This document shows positions 7,200 through 14,961 of a stretch of 64,000 nucleotides of DNA, piece after piece. The DNA is from Bartonella sp. DB5-6 (GTDB taxonomy: Bacteria > Pseudomonadota > Alphaproteobacteria > Rhizobiales > Rhizobiaceae), in assembly GCF_000278115.1 (NCBI RefSeq), contig NZ_JH725122.1:18002-82001 (forward strand), in the 5' to 3' direction. Made by a program: the position numbers and the translations under genes. Under the pieces are notes generated by a model. The model was not told the origin of the DNA and ran no database searches. It saw only the letters and a list, made by a program, of their open reading frames with translations. Every line of letters begins with the position of its first letter. The stretch's first letter is position 1.

Positions 7200-7472
7200 A
7201 TCTGCTGTCAATTTAAGGCATTTGTTAGATATTCGATATCTCCACATGTATCTGATCCATATATATCTAACATTATCAAGCATTTTTCGATAGTTTTTTA
7301 TGTTTTTTGTTGTTTTGTCTATGAGCGGTTCGTAATTCAGAACGCTTTTAGGAACACCACCGTCGTAAGTTTATGCTTTCACTTGTGCCTTGGTACTAAA
7401 ATCTGCCTTTTCCGATATTGTATAACACTGTCTGCCATCAAATTTTTTAGACTCTTTTGTGCCATCTTCATA
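7200..7472 (-). pseudogene. Possible remnant of unidentified gene
   Basis: The minus strand holds an open stretch with protein-like composition: DGTKESKKFDGRQCYTISEK, ADFSTKAQVKA, a TAA at 7371-7373, then TYDGGVPKSVLNYEPLIDKT, fading into low-complexity residues. I do not recognise the family. It abuts the broken endolysin piece at about 7470, so the two may meet at a deletion or insertion breakpoint. The plus-strand 133-codon frame over the same bases (7077-7478) is rich in Cys, Phe and Ile and looks spurious. Confidence 0.35.
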
Positions 7473-7657
7473 TTATAGGCTCTTGTTCAGGTCTTGGAGG
7501 CTTGTTGGCGGGCAATGGTCCTATCTAATGGGCATTAGTGGGGATAATGGTTTTAGCGGCATGTGCAGGCATAGCGTTTGTAGTCAAGCGGTTTAGAGAG
7601 CAACTTTTGCGATTTTTTGGCTTAAGAAATATTTTCTCATGTTTACAGCGGCTTTAG
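7469..7657 (+). pseudogene. C-terminal fragment of phage endolysin
   Basis: One frame reads IIGSCSGLGGLLAGNGPI, a TAA (7526-7528), then WALVGIMVLAACAGIAFVVK and RFREQLLRFFGL, to TAG at 7655. This matches the C-terminal membrane-associated tail found on GH24-type lysozymes of rhizobial and Bartonella prophages (glycine-rich LAGNGPxQWAL followed by a transmembrane helix). The stop is most simply a CAA to TAA change. The catalytic lysozyme domain that should precede it is absent; unrelated minus-strand debris is found instead. Its end overlaps the start of the spanin-like gene (7639), as expected of a lysis cassette. Identity rests on tail resemblance. Confidence 0.55.
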
Positions 7658-7837
7658 CCGTTTTTTTTAATATCTTTAGCGAAAGCCTTTCACCTTGGCA
7701 AGAAAAGCGGATGGCATAAGCAAACAGAAAATGCGTTAAAGACAGCTATGACACGGCTTGAGGTTGAAAATGAAGTTAATCAGAAAAGTGATGTTGATGT
7801 GCGTACTGAACTTTCTTGTTGGGTGCGCGGCAAATAG
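7639..7837 (+). pseudogene. Inner-spanin-like phage protein, frameshifted at T8 run
   Basis: The ATG at 7639 opens MFTAALAVFF, and a +1 shift at the run of eight T (7661-7668) leads to ISLAKAFHLGKKSGWHKQTE, then NALKTAMTRLEVENEVNQKS and DVDVRTELSCWVRGK to TAG at 7835. With one T fewer the product is a single 65-residue protein: one N-terminal transmembrane helix, a basic stretch, then an acidic coiled-coil-like tail, the form of a phage Rz-type inner spanin. The lipoprotein gene at 7770 starts inside it in another frame, the nested Rz/Rz1 arrangement. The shift may be inactivating, a sequencing error, or slippage-prone. Function inferred from architecture and context. Confidence 0.55.
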
Positions 7838-7994
7838 GTCTGTTTCTTGTGGTGGCTGGTTGCCAATTTATCTGGATAATCAGGACGTTGCGGTCATCAG
7901 TTCTAACCTTGCAAGAGATATTTTAAAGCATAACAAGCAGGGAGCACATTTATGTGGTTGGAAAGATGGTCAAGAAACGAAGCAGCAAAGATAA
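7770..7994 (+). CDS. Phage outer-spanin-like lipoprotein
   Basis: A 74-residue lipoprotein. MKLIRKVMLMCVLNFLVGC is a lipoprotein signal with lipobox LVGC, so the mature protein begins at Cys19. The mature part carries CGGWLPIYLDNQDV and LARDILKHNKQGAHLCGW, a pattern (CGWxxPI near the start, ARxILxHNxxGAxLCGW at the end) common to small prophage proteins next to lysis genes in Rhizobiales. ATG at 7770 is preferred over the TTG at 7758, because it gives a clean signal peptide. It overlaps the 3' part of the inner-spanin-like gene and the next gene. Probably the o-spanin partner in outer-membrane disruption; inferred. Confidence 0.65.
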   Translation: MKLIRKVMLMCVLNFLVGCAANRSVSCGGWLPIYLDNQDVAVISSNLARDILKHNKQGAHLCGWKDGQETKQQR

Positions 7995-8184
7995 AGATCT
8001 TACAGAAACAGAACAACAGCTGCTTCACGAGATGATAGAGACCTATCAAGGCTTAAAGATGATGTCACGCATCATGAAATGGTTAGCATTCATTGTCTTT
8101 ATGTTTATTATTGATTTCGCCCGCATTATGGACGCACTAGACAATATCTTCTCACATCTCAAAAAGTGGATAATCAAAAGTTAG
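7966..8184 (+). CDS. Small phage-associated membrane protein
   Basis: A 72-residue protein: basic N-terminus MVKKRSSKDK, a polar helical segment LTETEQQLLHEMIETYQGLK, then a hydrophobic helix (WLAFIVFMFIIDFARI) and an amphipathic basic end. It overlaps the lipoprotein gene by 29 bases and is followed 26 bases later by the methylase. ATG at 7966 is chosen over GTG at 7954. Similar small proteins sit beside lysis genes in rhizobial prophages; a holin or holin-regulator role is possible but not shown. It is intact, unlike several neighbours. Confidence 0.55.
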   Translation: MVKKRSSKDKDLTETEQQLLHEMIETYQGLKMMSRIMKWLAFIVFMFIIDFARIMDALDNIFSHLKKWIIKS

Positions 8185-8210
8185 TGCACTAAAAATCTTT
8201 TCTTTAAAAT

Positions 8211-8996
8211 ATGATGACACAAGAATTTACACAAACACTGTTTGCGTGGATGGGTGGTAAACACTATCTGCGTAAGAAAATTATACCGATTTTAAATAAT
8301 ATTAACCATGAAACCTATGTTGAACCATTTTTAGGTTCAGGTGTTATTTTCCTGAACAAACGACCAGCGAAATATTCAATCATTAATGATTTGAATGGAG
8401 AGATCACGAACCTGTTTCAATGTGTTCAAAATAACTTTGATGAATTAGCCAAACGGCTGGAGTGGTTAGTTTGTTCGAGACAGTTGTTTTTTGAATTTGC
8501 TTCTATTGAAGCAGAGAGCCTCTCCAAGGTTGAAAGAGCCGCACGTTTTTTGTTTCTCCAACGTTGTGTCATGTATGGGAAAAAAGAGTATGTCTCTTTT
8601 GGTTTTGGAAGAAAAAAAACTACGACTTTTAATCCCGATAAGCTTTTAGCAAGAATGAGGCGTGTAAGGCAAAAGCTTCTTGATACGACAATCTTAAATT
8701 TATCATGGGAACGGGTTGTCGAGCTTTTTGATGCACCAGACAGTTTATTTTACCTAGACCCGCCTTATCTTGTGAAGAAGAAGTGTTACAGCTCTGGGAA
8801 TTTTGTTGAAGATGATTTTGTAAAGATGGCAAGCATTCTTAAAGATCTCCAAGGCAAATTTGTCTTGAGTCTGAATGATTGTGATGCGGTTCGAGAGATC
8901 TTTAGGGATTTTGACTTTTTAGAATTAGAGACCATTTGGACAGCAGGTACGGCAAAAAAAACGCCCCGAAAAGAACTCTTGATTCGCAATAATTGA
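8211..8996 (+). CDS. D12-class DNA adenine N6-methyltransferase (phage type)
   Basis: A 261-residue amino-methyltransferase. N-terminal FAWMGGKHYLRKKI (motif X, AdoMet contact), motif I EPFLGSGVIF at 39-48, IINDLNGEI (motif II) and the catalytic DPPY at residues 183-186 give the D12/Dam (group alpha) order. It would methylate adenine N6; the target is often GATC in this class but is not readable from the sequence. Complete, no stops. It follows lysis genes and precedes an XRE regulator, so it is a prophage orphan methylase with no cognate restriction gene in view. ATG at 8211 is followed by a second ATG at 8214; either may start. Confidence 0.92.
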   Translation: MMTQEFTQTLFAWMGGKHYLRKKIIPILNNINHETYVEPFLGSGVIFLNKRPAKYSIINDLNGEITNLFQCVQNNFDELAKRLEWLVCSRQLFFEFASIEAESLSKVERAARFLFLQRCVMYGKKEYVSFGFGRKKTTTFNPDKLLARMRRVRQKLLDTTILNLSWERVVELFDAPDSLFYLDPPYLVKKKCYSSGNFVEDDFVKMASILKDLQGKFVLSLNDCDAVREIFRDFDFLELETIWTAGTAKKTPRKELLIRNN

Positions 8997-9060
8997 GGAA
9001 AATCATAAAAAGATTTGTTAGAATCAGAAGAAATATTTCTTCTCTAATAGGACTTTTTTG

Positions 9061-9435
9061 ATGCTTACATCCTTTGGTAAAATTTTACGCAAACTTCGCA
9101 TTGATCACTCAGAACGTCTCTTAGATATGGCTAAGAAATTAGACATATCTGTAGCATTTTTATCTTCTGTAGAAATTGGCAAAAGATCTGTTCCTGTAGG
9201 ACTGGAGGAAAAGATCATAGAGCTCTATGGTTTAGATAAAGCTATGGCTTCTCTCTTAAAAAAAGCAGCCTATTCTTGTCGAAAAAGCATCATAATAAAG
9301 CCTTCTACTCCGTTGCAACGCGAAACTGTTGTTGCGTTTATGAGACTTTTAGATGGCTTACATCAAGAAGCGTTAGCAGACTTCAAAGAAACATTAGAAA
9401 CATTGTGCGAAGCGTGCTTTATAGAGAAATGTTAG
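9061..9435 (+). CDS. XRE-family HTH regulator
   Basis: A 124-residue DNA-binding protein. Residues about 5-55 form a Cro/CI-type helix-turn-helix: FGKILRKLRIDHSERLLDMA, KKLDISVAFLSSVEIGKR, then GLEEKIIELYGLD. The C-terminal half is helical with no known domain. ATG at 9061 is preferred over TTG at 9058. It begins about 65 bases after the methylase and ends about 90 bases before the 3' end of tRNA-Glu, so it is the last intact gene of the prophage remnant. It could be the prophage repressor, the target of the now broken antirepressor, or an antitoxin-like regulator; nothing shown decides this. Confidence 0.75.
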   Translation: MLTSFGKILRKLRIDHSERLLDMAKKLDISVAFLSSVEIGKRSVPVGLEEKIIELYGLDKAMASLLKKAAYSCRKSIIIKPSTPLQRETVVAFMRLLDGLHQEALADFKETLETLCEACFIEKC

Positions 9436-9492
9436 AAAATCCTATTCTCTCACTTTTATCTACGCATCCCTCACTTCAAAAAGGATAAGTAA
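9435..9492. repeat. Copy of the repeat also at 6086-6142
   Basis: Begins immediately after the XRE regulator stop and ends about 30 bases before the tRNA-Glu 3' end. Roughly three quarters identical to 6086-6142 with one gap. Confidence 0.5.
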
Positions 9493-9523
9493 AATCAATG
9501 CACTACCTGTAATAAAAACAACA

Positions 9524-9598
9524 TGGTACGCCCAAGGGGAATTGAACCCCTGTTTCCGCCGTGAAAGGGCGGCGTCCTAACCGCTAGACGATGGGCGC
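9524..9598 (-). tRNA. tRNA-Glu (TTC)
   Basis: The complement folds as a full cloverleaf: acceptor GCGCCCA with TGGGCGT (one G-T end pair), anticodon stem CCGCC/GGCGG with loop CTTTCAC (anticodon TTC), T-arm AGGGG/CCCCT with TTCAATT, discriminator A and an encoded CCA (9524-9526). Its 3' end faces the XRE/methylase side, so prophage debris lies against the 3' ends of two different tRNAs in this window. Confidence 0.97.
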
Positions 9599-9758
9599 AA
9601 ACCAATGATGAGGCTTATAGAGAGGATCTTTTTACTTCGCAAGCCCTCTGCGTAATTTTTTTGAAAAAAACGCGTTTTATTGAATTATTTTCGAGTGTGT
9701 TTATGGCATTTTGGTCGAGATTGTTTTATTTTCCAGAATTGAAAATATAGAGAATAAT

Positions 9759-10010
9759 TATAATGGTTGATAAAAAAGTTTCTATGTTAATCATAATAGT
9801 CGAATGATATTTTTTATGCTTACCGTTTTGAGGAATAAGTAAAAATGATAAAAGCAGCATTTTAAATGGATCGGAGCTTTTGTATCATTTTAATTGTTTT
9901 TTTTGAGAGGTTTGTTTGGTACTTCACTTTTTCCAAGATCTTCTATGAAAGAAAGAGGTCTTCTAAAGTTTTAGGTAAAACTATAAGCTGCTACAGAGCA
10001 GTTTTTTTTT
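9759..10010 (+). ncRNA. Candidate small RNA between TATAAT and orphan terminator
   Basis: A TATAAT at 9759-9764 and the terminator ending at 10010 would bound a transcript of about 240 bases. No protein frame is seen between them. Before the terminator, AAGATCTTC and GAGGTCTT (about 9940-9970) can pair with two G-U pairs to form a second hairpin. No convincing -35 element is seen at standard spacing (TTGAAA is only 14 bases away). A degraded gene's leftover terminator is the main alternative. Confidence 0.3.
9988..10010 (+). terminator. Strong intrinsic terminator (orphan)
   Basis: Stem CTGCT (9988-9992), loop ACAG, AGCAG (9997-10001), then nine T. It has no coding gene upstream on the plus strand; the nearest gene, tRNA-Glu, reads away from it. 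Confidence 0.75.
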
Positions 10011-10306
10011 AAATAGAACGATAAATACTCATTGATAAACTGAAAGATGATACGAATCATGCAAAAGCTGTCTTTACATTATAGATTGTAGATTCATTTC
10101 ATTTGATAGAATGGAAAAAGTGCGCACCGTAAAATGAAAAAAATATTGCATCACATCAAAAGCAGAAGGGAAGTTAATTATCGCTTTTTTTCATTTTCAT
10201 TTTTATGTGATTGAATGAGAAATTTTTGGAAAACGTGAAAGTTTACCGCTTATTTTTACATATCTGACACGTTTTTTAAAAAAACTGTTATACATGTGGA
10301 GAAACG

Positions 10307-10369
10307 ATGCAGGTGCATCTAACTGGAGTGCGCAAATATTTTCAAGGTGTTGACGATAAGGTGATCTGA
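10307..10369 (+). other. 20-codon ORF with good RBS, likely gene remnant
   Basis: ATG at 10307 lies 6 bases after GGAG; the frame reads MQVHLTGVRKYFQGVDDKVI and stops with TGA. The opening recalls the first strand of an ABC-type ATPase (LxxVRKxFxGV), but 20 residues cannot establish that. Probably the surviving start of a lost gene. Confidence 0.3.
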
Positions 10370-10656
10370 AATTTTTGATTTGTAAATGTTATTGTTATGC
10401 TATTCCGCGTAACGTTCTAGAGTTGAGTTGTGTACAACCATATTTTCTGATTTCTGCTTTGGTGTAAAGTTTCACTTAGATATATAGGATATTAAGGCTT
10501 TTTTATTAAAGAAAAGATATTTTTAATATAGTTTAAGCTGTGCAACGCTAGAAAGAGATATGATATCCTTTGCTCATCCAGTTTGTTCTGTTCTCTTAAT
10601 TTTTCATATGTAAGAGTGTTGTTTGTTCAATATGTGTTAAATTGGAGGAGGTATTT

Positions 10657-10707
10657 TTGCGTGCACTCTACAAAGTCTTCAATAGCCATTTGTTAATTGT
10701 TTTTTAA
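10657..10707 (+). other. 16-codon ORF after GGAGGAGG
   Basis: A perfect anti-16S match, GGAGGAGG at 10644-10651, stands 5 bases before a TTG that opens RALYKVFNSHLLIVF and a TAA. One of the strongest ribosome binding sites in the window serves a frame of only 16 codons. Either a leader peptide or the stub of an eroded gene. Confidence 0.3.
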
Positions 10708-11134
10708 TTTTTTTGTTTCTGCTAAAAATAAAGCTATCCTTATAATTTGTTGATGACAATCAGATCTATAAATTTTGAAAATTCTCACAGAAAGAATCTG
10801 CAATAATTTAGTTTATATGTGAAACATCTTTAATGTTAGGAGAGTAGATAAGTTTTTTTATTAGAAATGGATGATTGATAGTTTTTAATGCATATAAAGT
10901 CTTGATGAGATTATGGTGCACTTCTATTTTCATAAAAGTTATCGTTGCGAACGTTTACAAAATAATATTTCTGTATGTTGCTATTGTTTGAAAGATGTAT
11001 AAAAAGCAATGTGTCGTTTGTAATTGAAAATTTTTAGTGTGTTTATTAGCCATCTTTAGTATCTGAAGAAGTATTTTTATGAAGGCTAATATTCTTTGAA
11101 AGAGATAAACATTTGTATTTTTAGGGGGGATTGA

Positions 11135-11173
11135 ATGAGCTGTGTTGTTGTATTAGAGGAAAAATTGAATTGA
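11135..11173 (+). other. 12-codon ORF after AGGGGGG
   Basis: ATG at 11135 preceded by AGGGGGGATTGA; the frame SCVVVLEEKLN ends at TGA, about 106 bases before hom. It could be a short leader for hom or debris. No threonine/isoleucine codon run of the kind used in classical threonine attenuation. Confidence 0.25.
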
Positions 11174-11279
11174 AGAGAGTTGGAGATTTCTCTAGATTGT
11201 ACTTAGTTGTAAGCATCATCTGCGTTGATTTGTGCGTTTTGTAAGTATTTTTCAGAAGATAGGGATGAGCGGTTAGATA

Positions 11280-12590
11280 ATGGCAGAAGCTTTAAAAGTT
11301 GGCATTGCCGGTCTTGGTACGGTTGGTACTTCGGTTATTAGAATTCTACGCGAAAAAGCTAGTGATTTGGCTTACCAATGTGGACGACCAATCGAAATTG
11401 CTGCTGTTAGTGCGCGTGATCAGGGTCGTAATCGTGGAATTGATTTGAGTGATGTGAAATGGTTTGATTCACCTGTAGATCTGGCGGCTTCTGATGAGAT
11501 TGATGTTTTTATTGAATTAATTGGTGGTGAATTAGATGTCGTATATGAAGCTGTTAAAAAGGCGCTTGAGGTCGGACATCATGTGGTTACTGCTAATAAA
11601 GCGCTTCTCGCTCGACATGGGGTGGAGTTTGCTTTAAGTGCAGAAAAAAAAGGCATTTTTCTTCATTTTGAAGCTGCTGTTGCAGGAGGAATCCCTATCA
11701 TCAAAGCGATGAGAGAATCACTTATCGGTAATCGCGTATCGCGGATTTATGGCATTCTCAATGGAACTTGCAATTATATATTAACACGCATGTTTACTGA
11801 AAGTCTTTCCTTTAAAGATTGTTTGGCAGATGCACAGAAACTTGGTTATGCTGAAGTTGATCCCACTTTTGATATTGGAGGCCATGATACCGCTCATAAA
11901 TTAGCTTTATTAACAAGTTTAGCGTTTGGAACGGCGGTTTCATTAGATGACGTTTATGTTGAGGGAATTAGCAATATTTCGCAGATTGATATCCGTGCCG
12001 CTGATGAATTGGGTTATCGGATTAAGCTTTTAGGGGTTGCATTAGAAACCGATTCTGGAATCGAGCAACGTGTTCATCCGACAATGGTACCGACATCATC
12101 AATGATTGCGCAGATTCATGGTGTAACAAATGCTCTTTCTATTCAAAGTGATCTATTAGGTGAATTACTGTTTTCTGGTCCCGGTGCTGGAGGAGCAGCA
12201 ACAGCATCAGCGGTTATTGGTGATTTGGCTGACATAGCAAAAGCACGTCCTGGTTTTCAATATGCACCTGTTTTAAGAAGTCCTGCATTGGGGCTTTCTC
12301 CTCATAAAAAAGCACGTATTTCTCAACATGCAGGTGGTTATTTTATTCGTTTAAATGTTCATGATCGTGCTGGTGTTTTTGCGGCAGTTGCAAGACATAT
12401 GGCTGATAATCATATTTCATTAGAGTCGATTGTTCAAAGGTCTTTTGTAGAGAGTCAGATTGTAAAAACAATCATTTTAATAACGCATGAAACAACGGAA
12501 GTGAATGTACGACAAGCACTTGCCGCAATTGAAAAAGATGGTCATCTTATTGCAAAATCTCAGTTTATTCGTATCGAACCTATGGCGTAA
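11280..12590 (+). CDS. hom: Homoserine dehydrogenase
   Basis: A 436-residue NAD(P)-dependent enzyme that reduces aspartate semialdehyde to homoserine on the way to threonine and methionine. The nucleotide-binding GLGTVG is at 11-16. The catalytic domain includes TANKALLA, GILNGTCNYIL and AQKLGYAEVDPTFDIGGHDT, all family signatures. A C-terminal ACT domain (about 355-436, beginning near FIRLNVHDRAGVFAAVA) is the usual allosteric threonine-sensing module. Length is normal for the single-function, ACT-carrying form. It stands alone, after the 1.7-kb gene-poor region. Inverted repeats after it may end the transcript. Confidence 0.96.
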   Translation: MAEALKVGIAGLGTVGTSVIRILREKASDLAYQCGRPIEIAAVSARDQGRNRGIDLSDVKWFDSPVDLAASDEIDVFIELIGGELDVVYEAVKKALEVGHHVVTANKALLARHGVEFALSAEKKGIFLHFEAAVAGGIPIIKAMRESLIGNRVSRIYGILNGTCNYILTRMFTESLSFKDCLADAQKLGYAEVDPTFDIGGHDTAHKLALLTSLAFGTAVSLDDVYVEGISNISQIDIRAADELGYRIKLLGVALETDSGIEQRVHPTMVPTSSMIAQIHGVTNALSIQSDLLGELLFSGPGAGGAATASAVIGDLADIAKARPGFQYAPVLRSPALGLSPHKKARISQHAGGYFIRLNVHDRAGVFAAVARHMADNHISLESIVQRSFVESQIVKTIILITHETTEVNVRQALAAIEKDGHLIAKSQFIRIEPMA

Positions 12591-12612
12591 AATTGATAAT
12601 TTGATTTATAAT

Positions 12613-12677
12613 GGCAAAGGGAGAAGCTTGAGTGTTTTTTTTCTTGTGGAAAGTTCTTATCTTTGCCAAAAGCTTTT
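12613..12677 (+). terminator. Possible terminator after hom
   Basis: GGCAAAG (12613-12619) pairs with CTTTGCC (12661-12667) at long range, and AAAAGCTTTTTT (about 12668-12679) follows with a T-run. It lies between hom and glpX. Loop is long (about 40 bases), so confidence is modest. Confidence 0.4.
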
Positions 12678-12740
12678 TTCTTATTGCTTAGTAATAAATA
12701 CTAGCGTTTTTCGTTAGTGCTCATTCGGTAGGATTTTTAT

Positions 12741-13727
12741 ATGCCCACAACCCAAAAGATTTTAAATGGACTTGATCGTATTCTAACACTTGAATTGGTA
12801 CGTGTAACTGAACGCGCTGCTGTTGCAGCTGCACGCTGGCGCGGGCGTGGTGATGAAAAGGCTGCTGATCAAGCTGCTGTAGATGCTATGCGTCGCGAGC
12901 TTAATCGGTTACCTATAGATGGTACAGTGGTGATTGGCGAAGGTGAGCGCGATGAAGCTCCTATGCTTTATATTGGAGAAAAAGTAGGTCTTCAAAATGG
13001 ACTGGCAATTGATATTGCACTTGATCCACTTGAGGGGACCACAATTTGTGCTAAAAATCTTGCTAATTCCCTAGCAGTAGTTGCAATTGCTGAAAAGGGG
13101 AATTTACTCTATGCTCCTGATGTTTATATGGAAAAAATTGCTATTGGTTCTGGTTATCCGAAGGGGATAGTTGATATAGATACCTCTCCTACGGATAATA
13201 TTCATGCTCTTGCAAAAGCTAAAGGAGTTGCTGTTAATCAGGTAACTGTTTGTATTATGGATCGGCCTCGCCATGAAAAACTAATTAATGAAGTGCGAAA
13301 AACGGGGGCATCAATTCGTTTAATTGGTGATGGAGATGTTGCAGCCGTTATTGATACGACCCATCCAGATGAAACGGGTATTGATATCTACATGGGGATT
13401 GGTGGAGCACCAGAGGGTGTACTAGCGGCTGCAGCCTTACGCTGTATTGGTGGACAGATGCAAGGGCGTTTGCAGCTTGATACAGAAGAAAAAATTGCAC
13501 GTGCAATTAAAATGGGGATAGATAATCCCAATAAAGTTTATACAATGGAAGAAATGGCAAAGGGTGATGTGTTGTTTTCTGCAACGGGTGTAACGGATGG
13601 CAATATGCTTTCTGGTGTTAAATTTACTCCTCGTTATATTCAGACGGAGACTCTCGTGATGCGTTCACATACTGGCACAATTCGTAATATTAAAGCACAG
13701 CACAGGGATTATTCAAAATTTGATTAG
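12741..13727 (+). CDS. glpX: Class II fructose-1,6-bisphosphatase GlpX
   Basis: A 328-residue, metal-dependent phosphatase that makes fructose-6-phosphate in gluconeogenesis. GEGERDEAPMLYIGEKVG (about 67-83) and DPLEGT (95-100) carry the metal and phosphate ligands; GIGGAPEGVLAAAALRCIGG in the C-terminal half is the substrate loop typical of GlpX. The length is normal and the start has no serious rival. The hom-glpX order recurs in rhizobia (from memory). It converges with ilvE; no clear terminator was seen in the 127 bases between them. Confidence 0.96.
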   Translation: MPTTQKILNGLDRILTLELVRVTERAAVAAARWRGRGDEKAADQAAVDAMRRELNRLPIDGTVVIGEGERDEAPMLYIGEKVGLQNGLAIDIALDPLEGTTICAKNLANSLAVVAIAEKGNLLYAPDVYMEKIAIGSGYPKGIVDIDTSPTDNIHALAKAKGVAVNQVTVCIMDRPRHEKLINEVRKTGASIRLIGDGDVAAVIDTTHPDETGIDIYMGIGGAPEGVLAAAALRCIGGQMQGRLQLDTEEKIARAIKMGIDNPNKVYTMEEMAKGDVLFSATGVTDGNMLSGVKFTPRYIQTETLVMRSHTGTIRNIKAQHRDYSKFD

Positions 13728-13854
13728 CGCTTTTTCCCCTTGTCATTACTTAAGAAATAAAAGAAATACCGTTTTTGGAGAGTCCGCTTTTATAAAAATT
13801 TTAAGAGATGCCTTCATGGAAACATTGATTATGGTTTAGAAATATCTTTTATTG

Positions 13855-14961
13855 TTATGAGAGTTTGACAGAGTGCACCCAGCCATTTTTATCTTCTATA
13901 TTGCCTTTTTGAAGGTCAACCAGTTGTGTGCGAAGTCTTTTTGTGACCTCACCAATCATTTCATTTCCGATGATTAATTCTCCACCTTTGTATTTGAAAC
14001 GGCCAATCGCTGTAATAACGGCCGCTGTACCACAAGCAAAAACTTCTTTAAGGTGACCACTTTGTGCATCCTCCTTGAGCGTTTCAAAAGAATAAGGACG
14101 CTCTTCTATCGTTAGTTCCATTTGTTGCGCTAACTGTAAAATTGAATGACGTGTTATTCCTGGAAGGATAGTGCCATTAAGTGCAGGTGTTACAAGTGTA
14201 TTATTTGCCATAATAAAGCAAATATTCATGCCGCCGAGTTCTTCAATCCACTCATGTTCAACCATATCAAGGAAAAGCACTTGGCTGCAATTATTTTGCG
14301 CTGCACTGTTTTGTGCAAGTAAGCTTGCTGCATAGTTGCCACCGCATTTGGCAGATCCTGTACCTCCCGGACCAGCACGGCTATAAACTGTTTCGATCCA
14401 TACGCTAACAGATTTTTCTTCTTCCTTAAAATATGACCCAACAGGAGATGCTATTATACAGAAAATATATTCTTTAGAAGGGCGAACTCCTAAAAAGTTT
14501 TCATTGCCAAACATGAAAGGGCGTATGTAAAGGCTTGCATTTGGACGATCAGAAACCCATTTTTGATCAACTTTTACCAATTGGTTGACTGCATCCAAAA
14601 AGATATCCTGTGGTAATTCCGGCATAGCTAAACGCTTCGCCGATTCTATAAAACGTTGTGCATTGGCATCAGGGCGGAATAACAAAATGCGTCCATCTTT
14701 CGCGCGATATGCTTTTAACCCCTCAAAAATTTCCTGCCCGTAATGCAAAACGGTACTTGCTGGGTTAATCTCTAAAGATTTGTATGGAGAAATAACGGCG
14801 TTATACCAACCTTTGGCTTCAGACCATTGGATGGTACACATGTGATCTGTAAAAAATTGACCAAAACCAGGACTTTTTAGAATTTCTTCACGGTTTCCGT
14901 CTGGCAAAGGTGATGGATGTTTTTCTATTTTAAACGGAAACGATGATGTAAGAGATTTCAT
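13855..14961 (-). CDS. ilvE: Branched-chain amino acid aminotransferase
   Basis: A 368-residue fold-type IV PLP enzyme that transfers the amino group between glutamate and the keto acids of Leu, Ile and Val. The PLP lysine lies in GGTGSAKCGGNYAAS (Lys205). LHYGQEIFEGLKAYRAKDG (72-90) and EELGGMNICFI are further signatures of the longer (eukaryotic/BCAT-like) bacterial group, which also fits the length. ATG at 14961 gives the right N-terminus. Monocistronic on the minus strand, convergent with glpX. Whether the cell can make branched-chain amino acids cannot be told from this gene alone. Confidence 0.95.
   Translation of the reverse strand: MKSLTSSFPFKIEKHPSPLPDGNREEILKSPGFGQFFTDHMCTIQWSEAKGWYNAVISPYKSLEINPASTVLHYGQEIFEGLKAYRAKDGRILLFRPDANAQRFIESAKRLAMPELPQDIFLDAVNQLVKVDQKWVSDRPNASLYIRPFMFGNENFLGVRPSKEYIFCIIASPVGSYFKEEEKSVSVWIETVYSRAGPGGTGSAKCGGNYAASLLAQNSAAQNNCSQVLFLDMVEHEWIEELGGMNICFIMANNTLVTPALNGTILPGITRHSILQLAQQMELTIEERPYSFETLKEDAQSGHLKEVFACGTAAVITAIGRFKYKGGELIIGNEMIGEVTKRLRTQLVDLQKGNIEDKNGWVHSVKLS

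Larger units (their letters stand above)
9599..11279. other. 1.7-kb gene-poor region before hom
   Basis: No ORF of normal length on either strand. It contains a TATAAT (9759-9764), a strong intrinsic terminator (9988-10010) with no gene in front of it, and three very short ORFs each behind a good ribosome binding site (10307-10369, 10657-10707, 11135-11173). AT content is very high. The picture is of eroded genes plus possibly one small RNA. Confidence 0.5.

Noticed and set aside
7077-7478. 133-codon plus frame
   Set aside because: Composition rich in Cys, Phe, Ile; no domain; lies antisense to a more protein-like stretch and covers an inverted repeat.
9276-9488. 70-codon plus frame overlapping the XRE regulator
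   Set aside because: Out-of-frame shadow of the regulator; only its tail coincides with the repeat at 9435-9492, so a past frameshift is possible but not shown.
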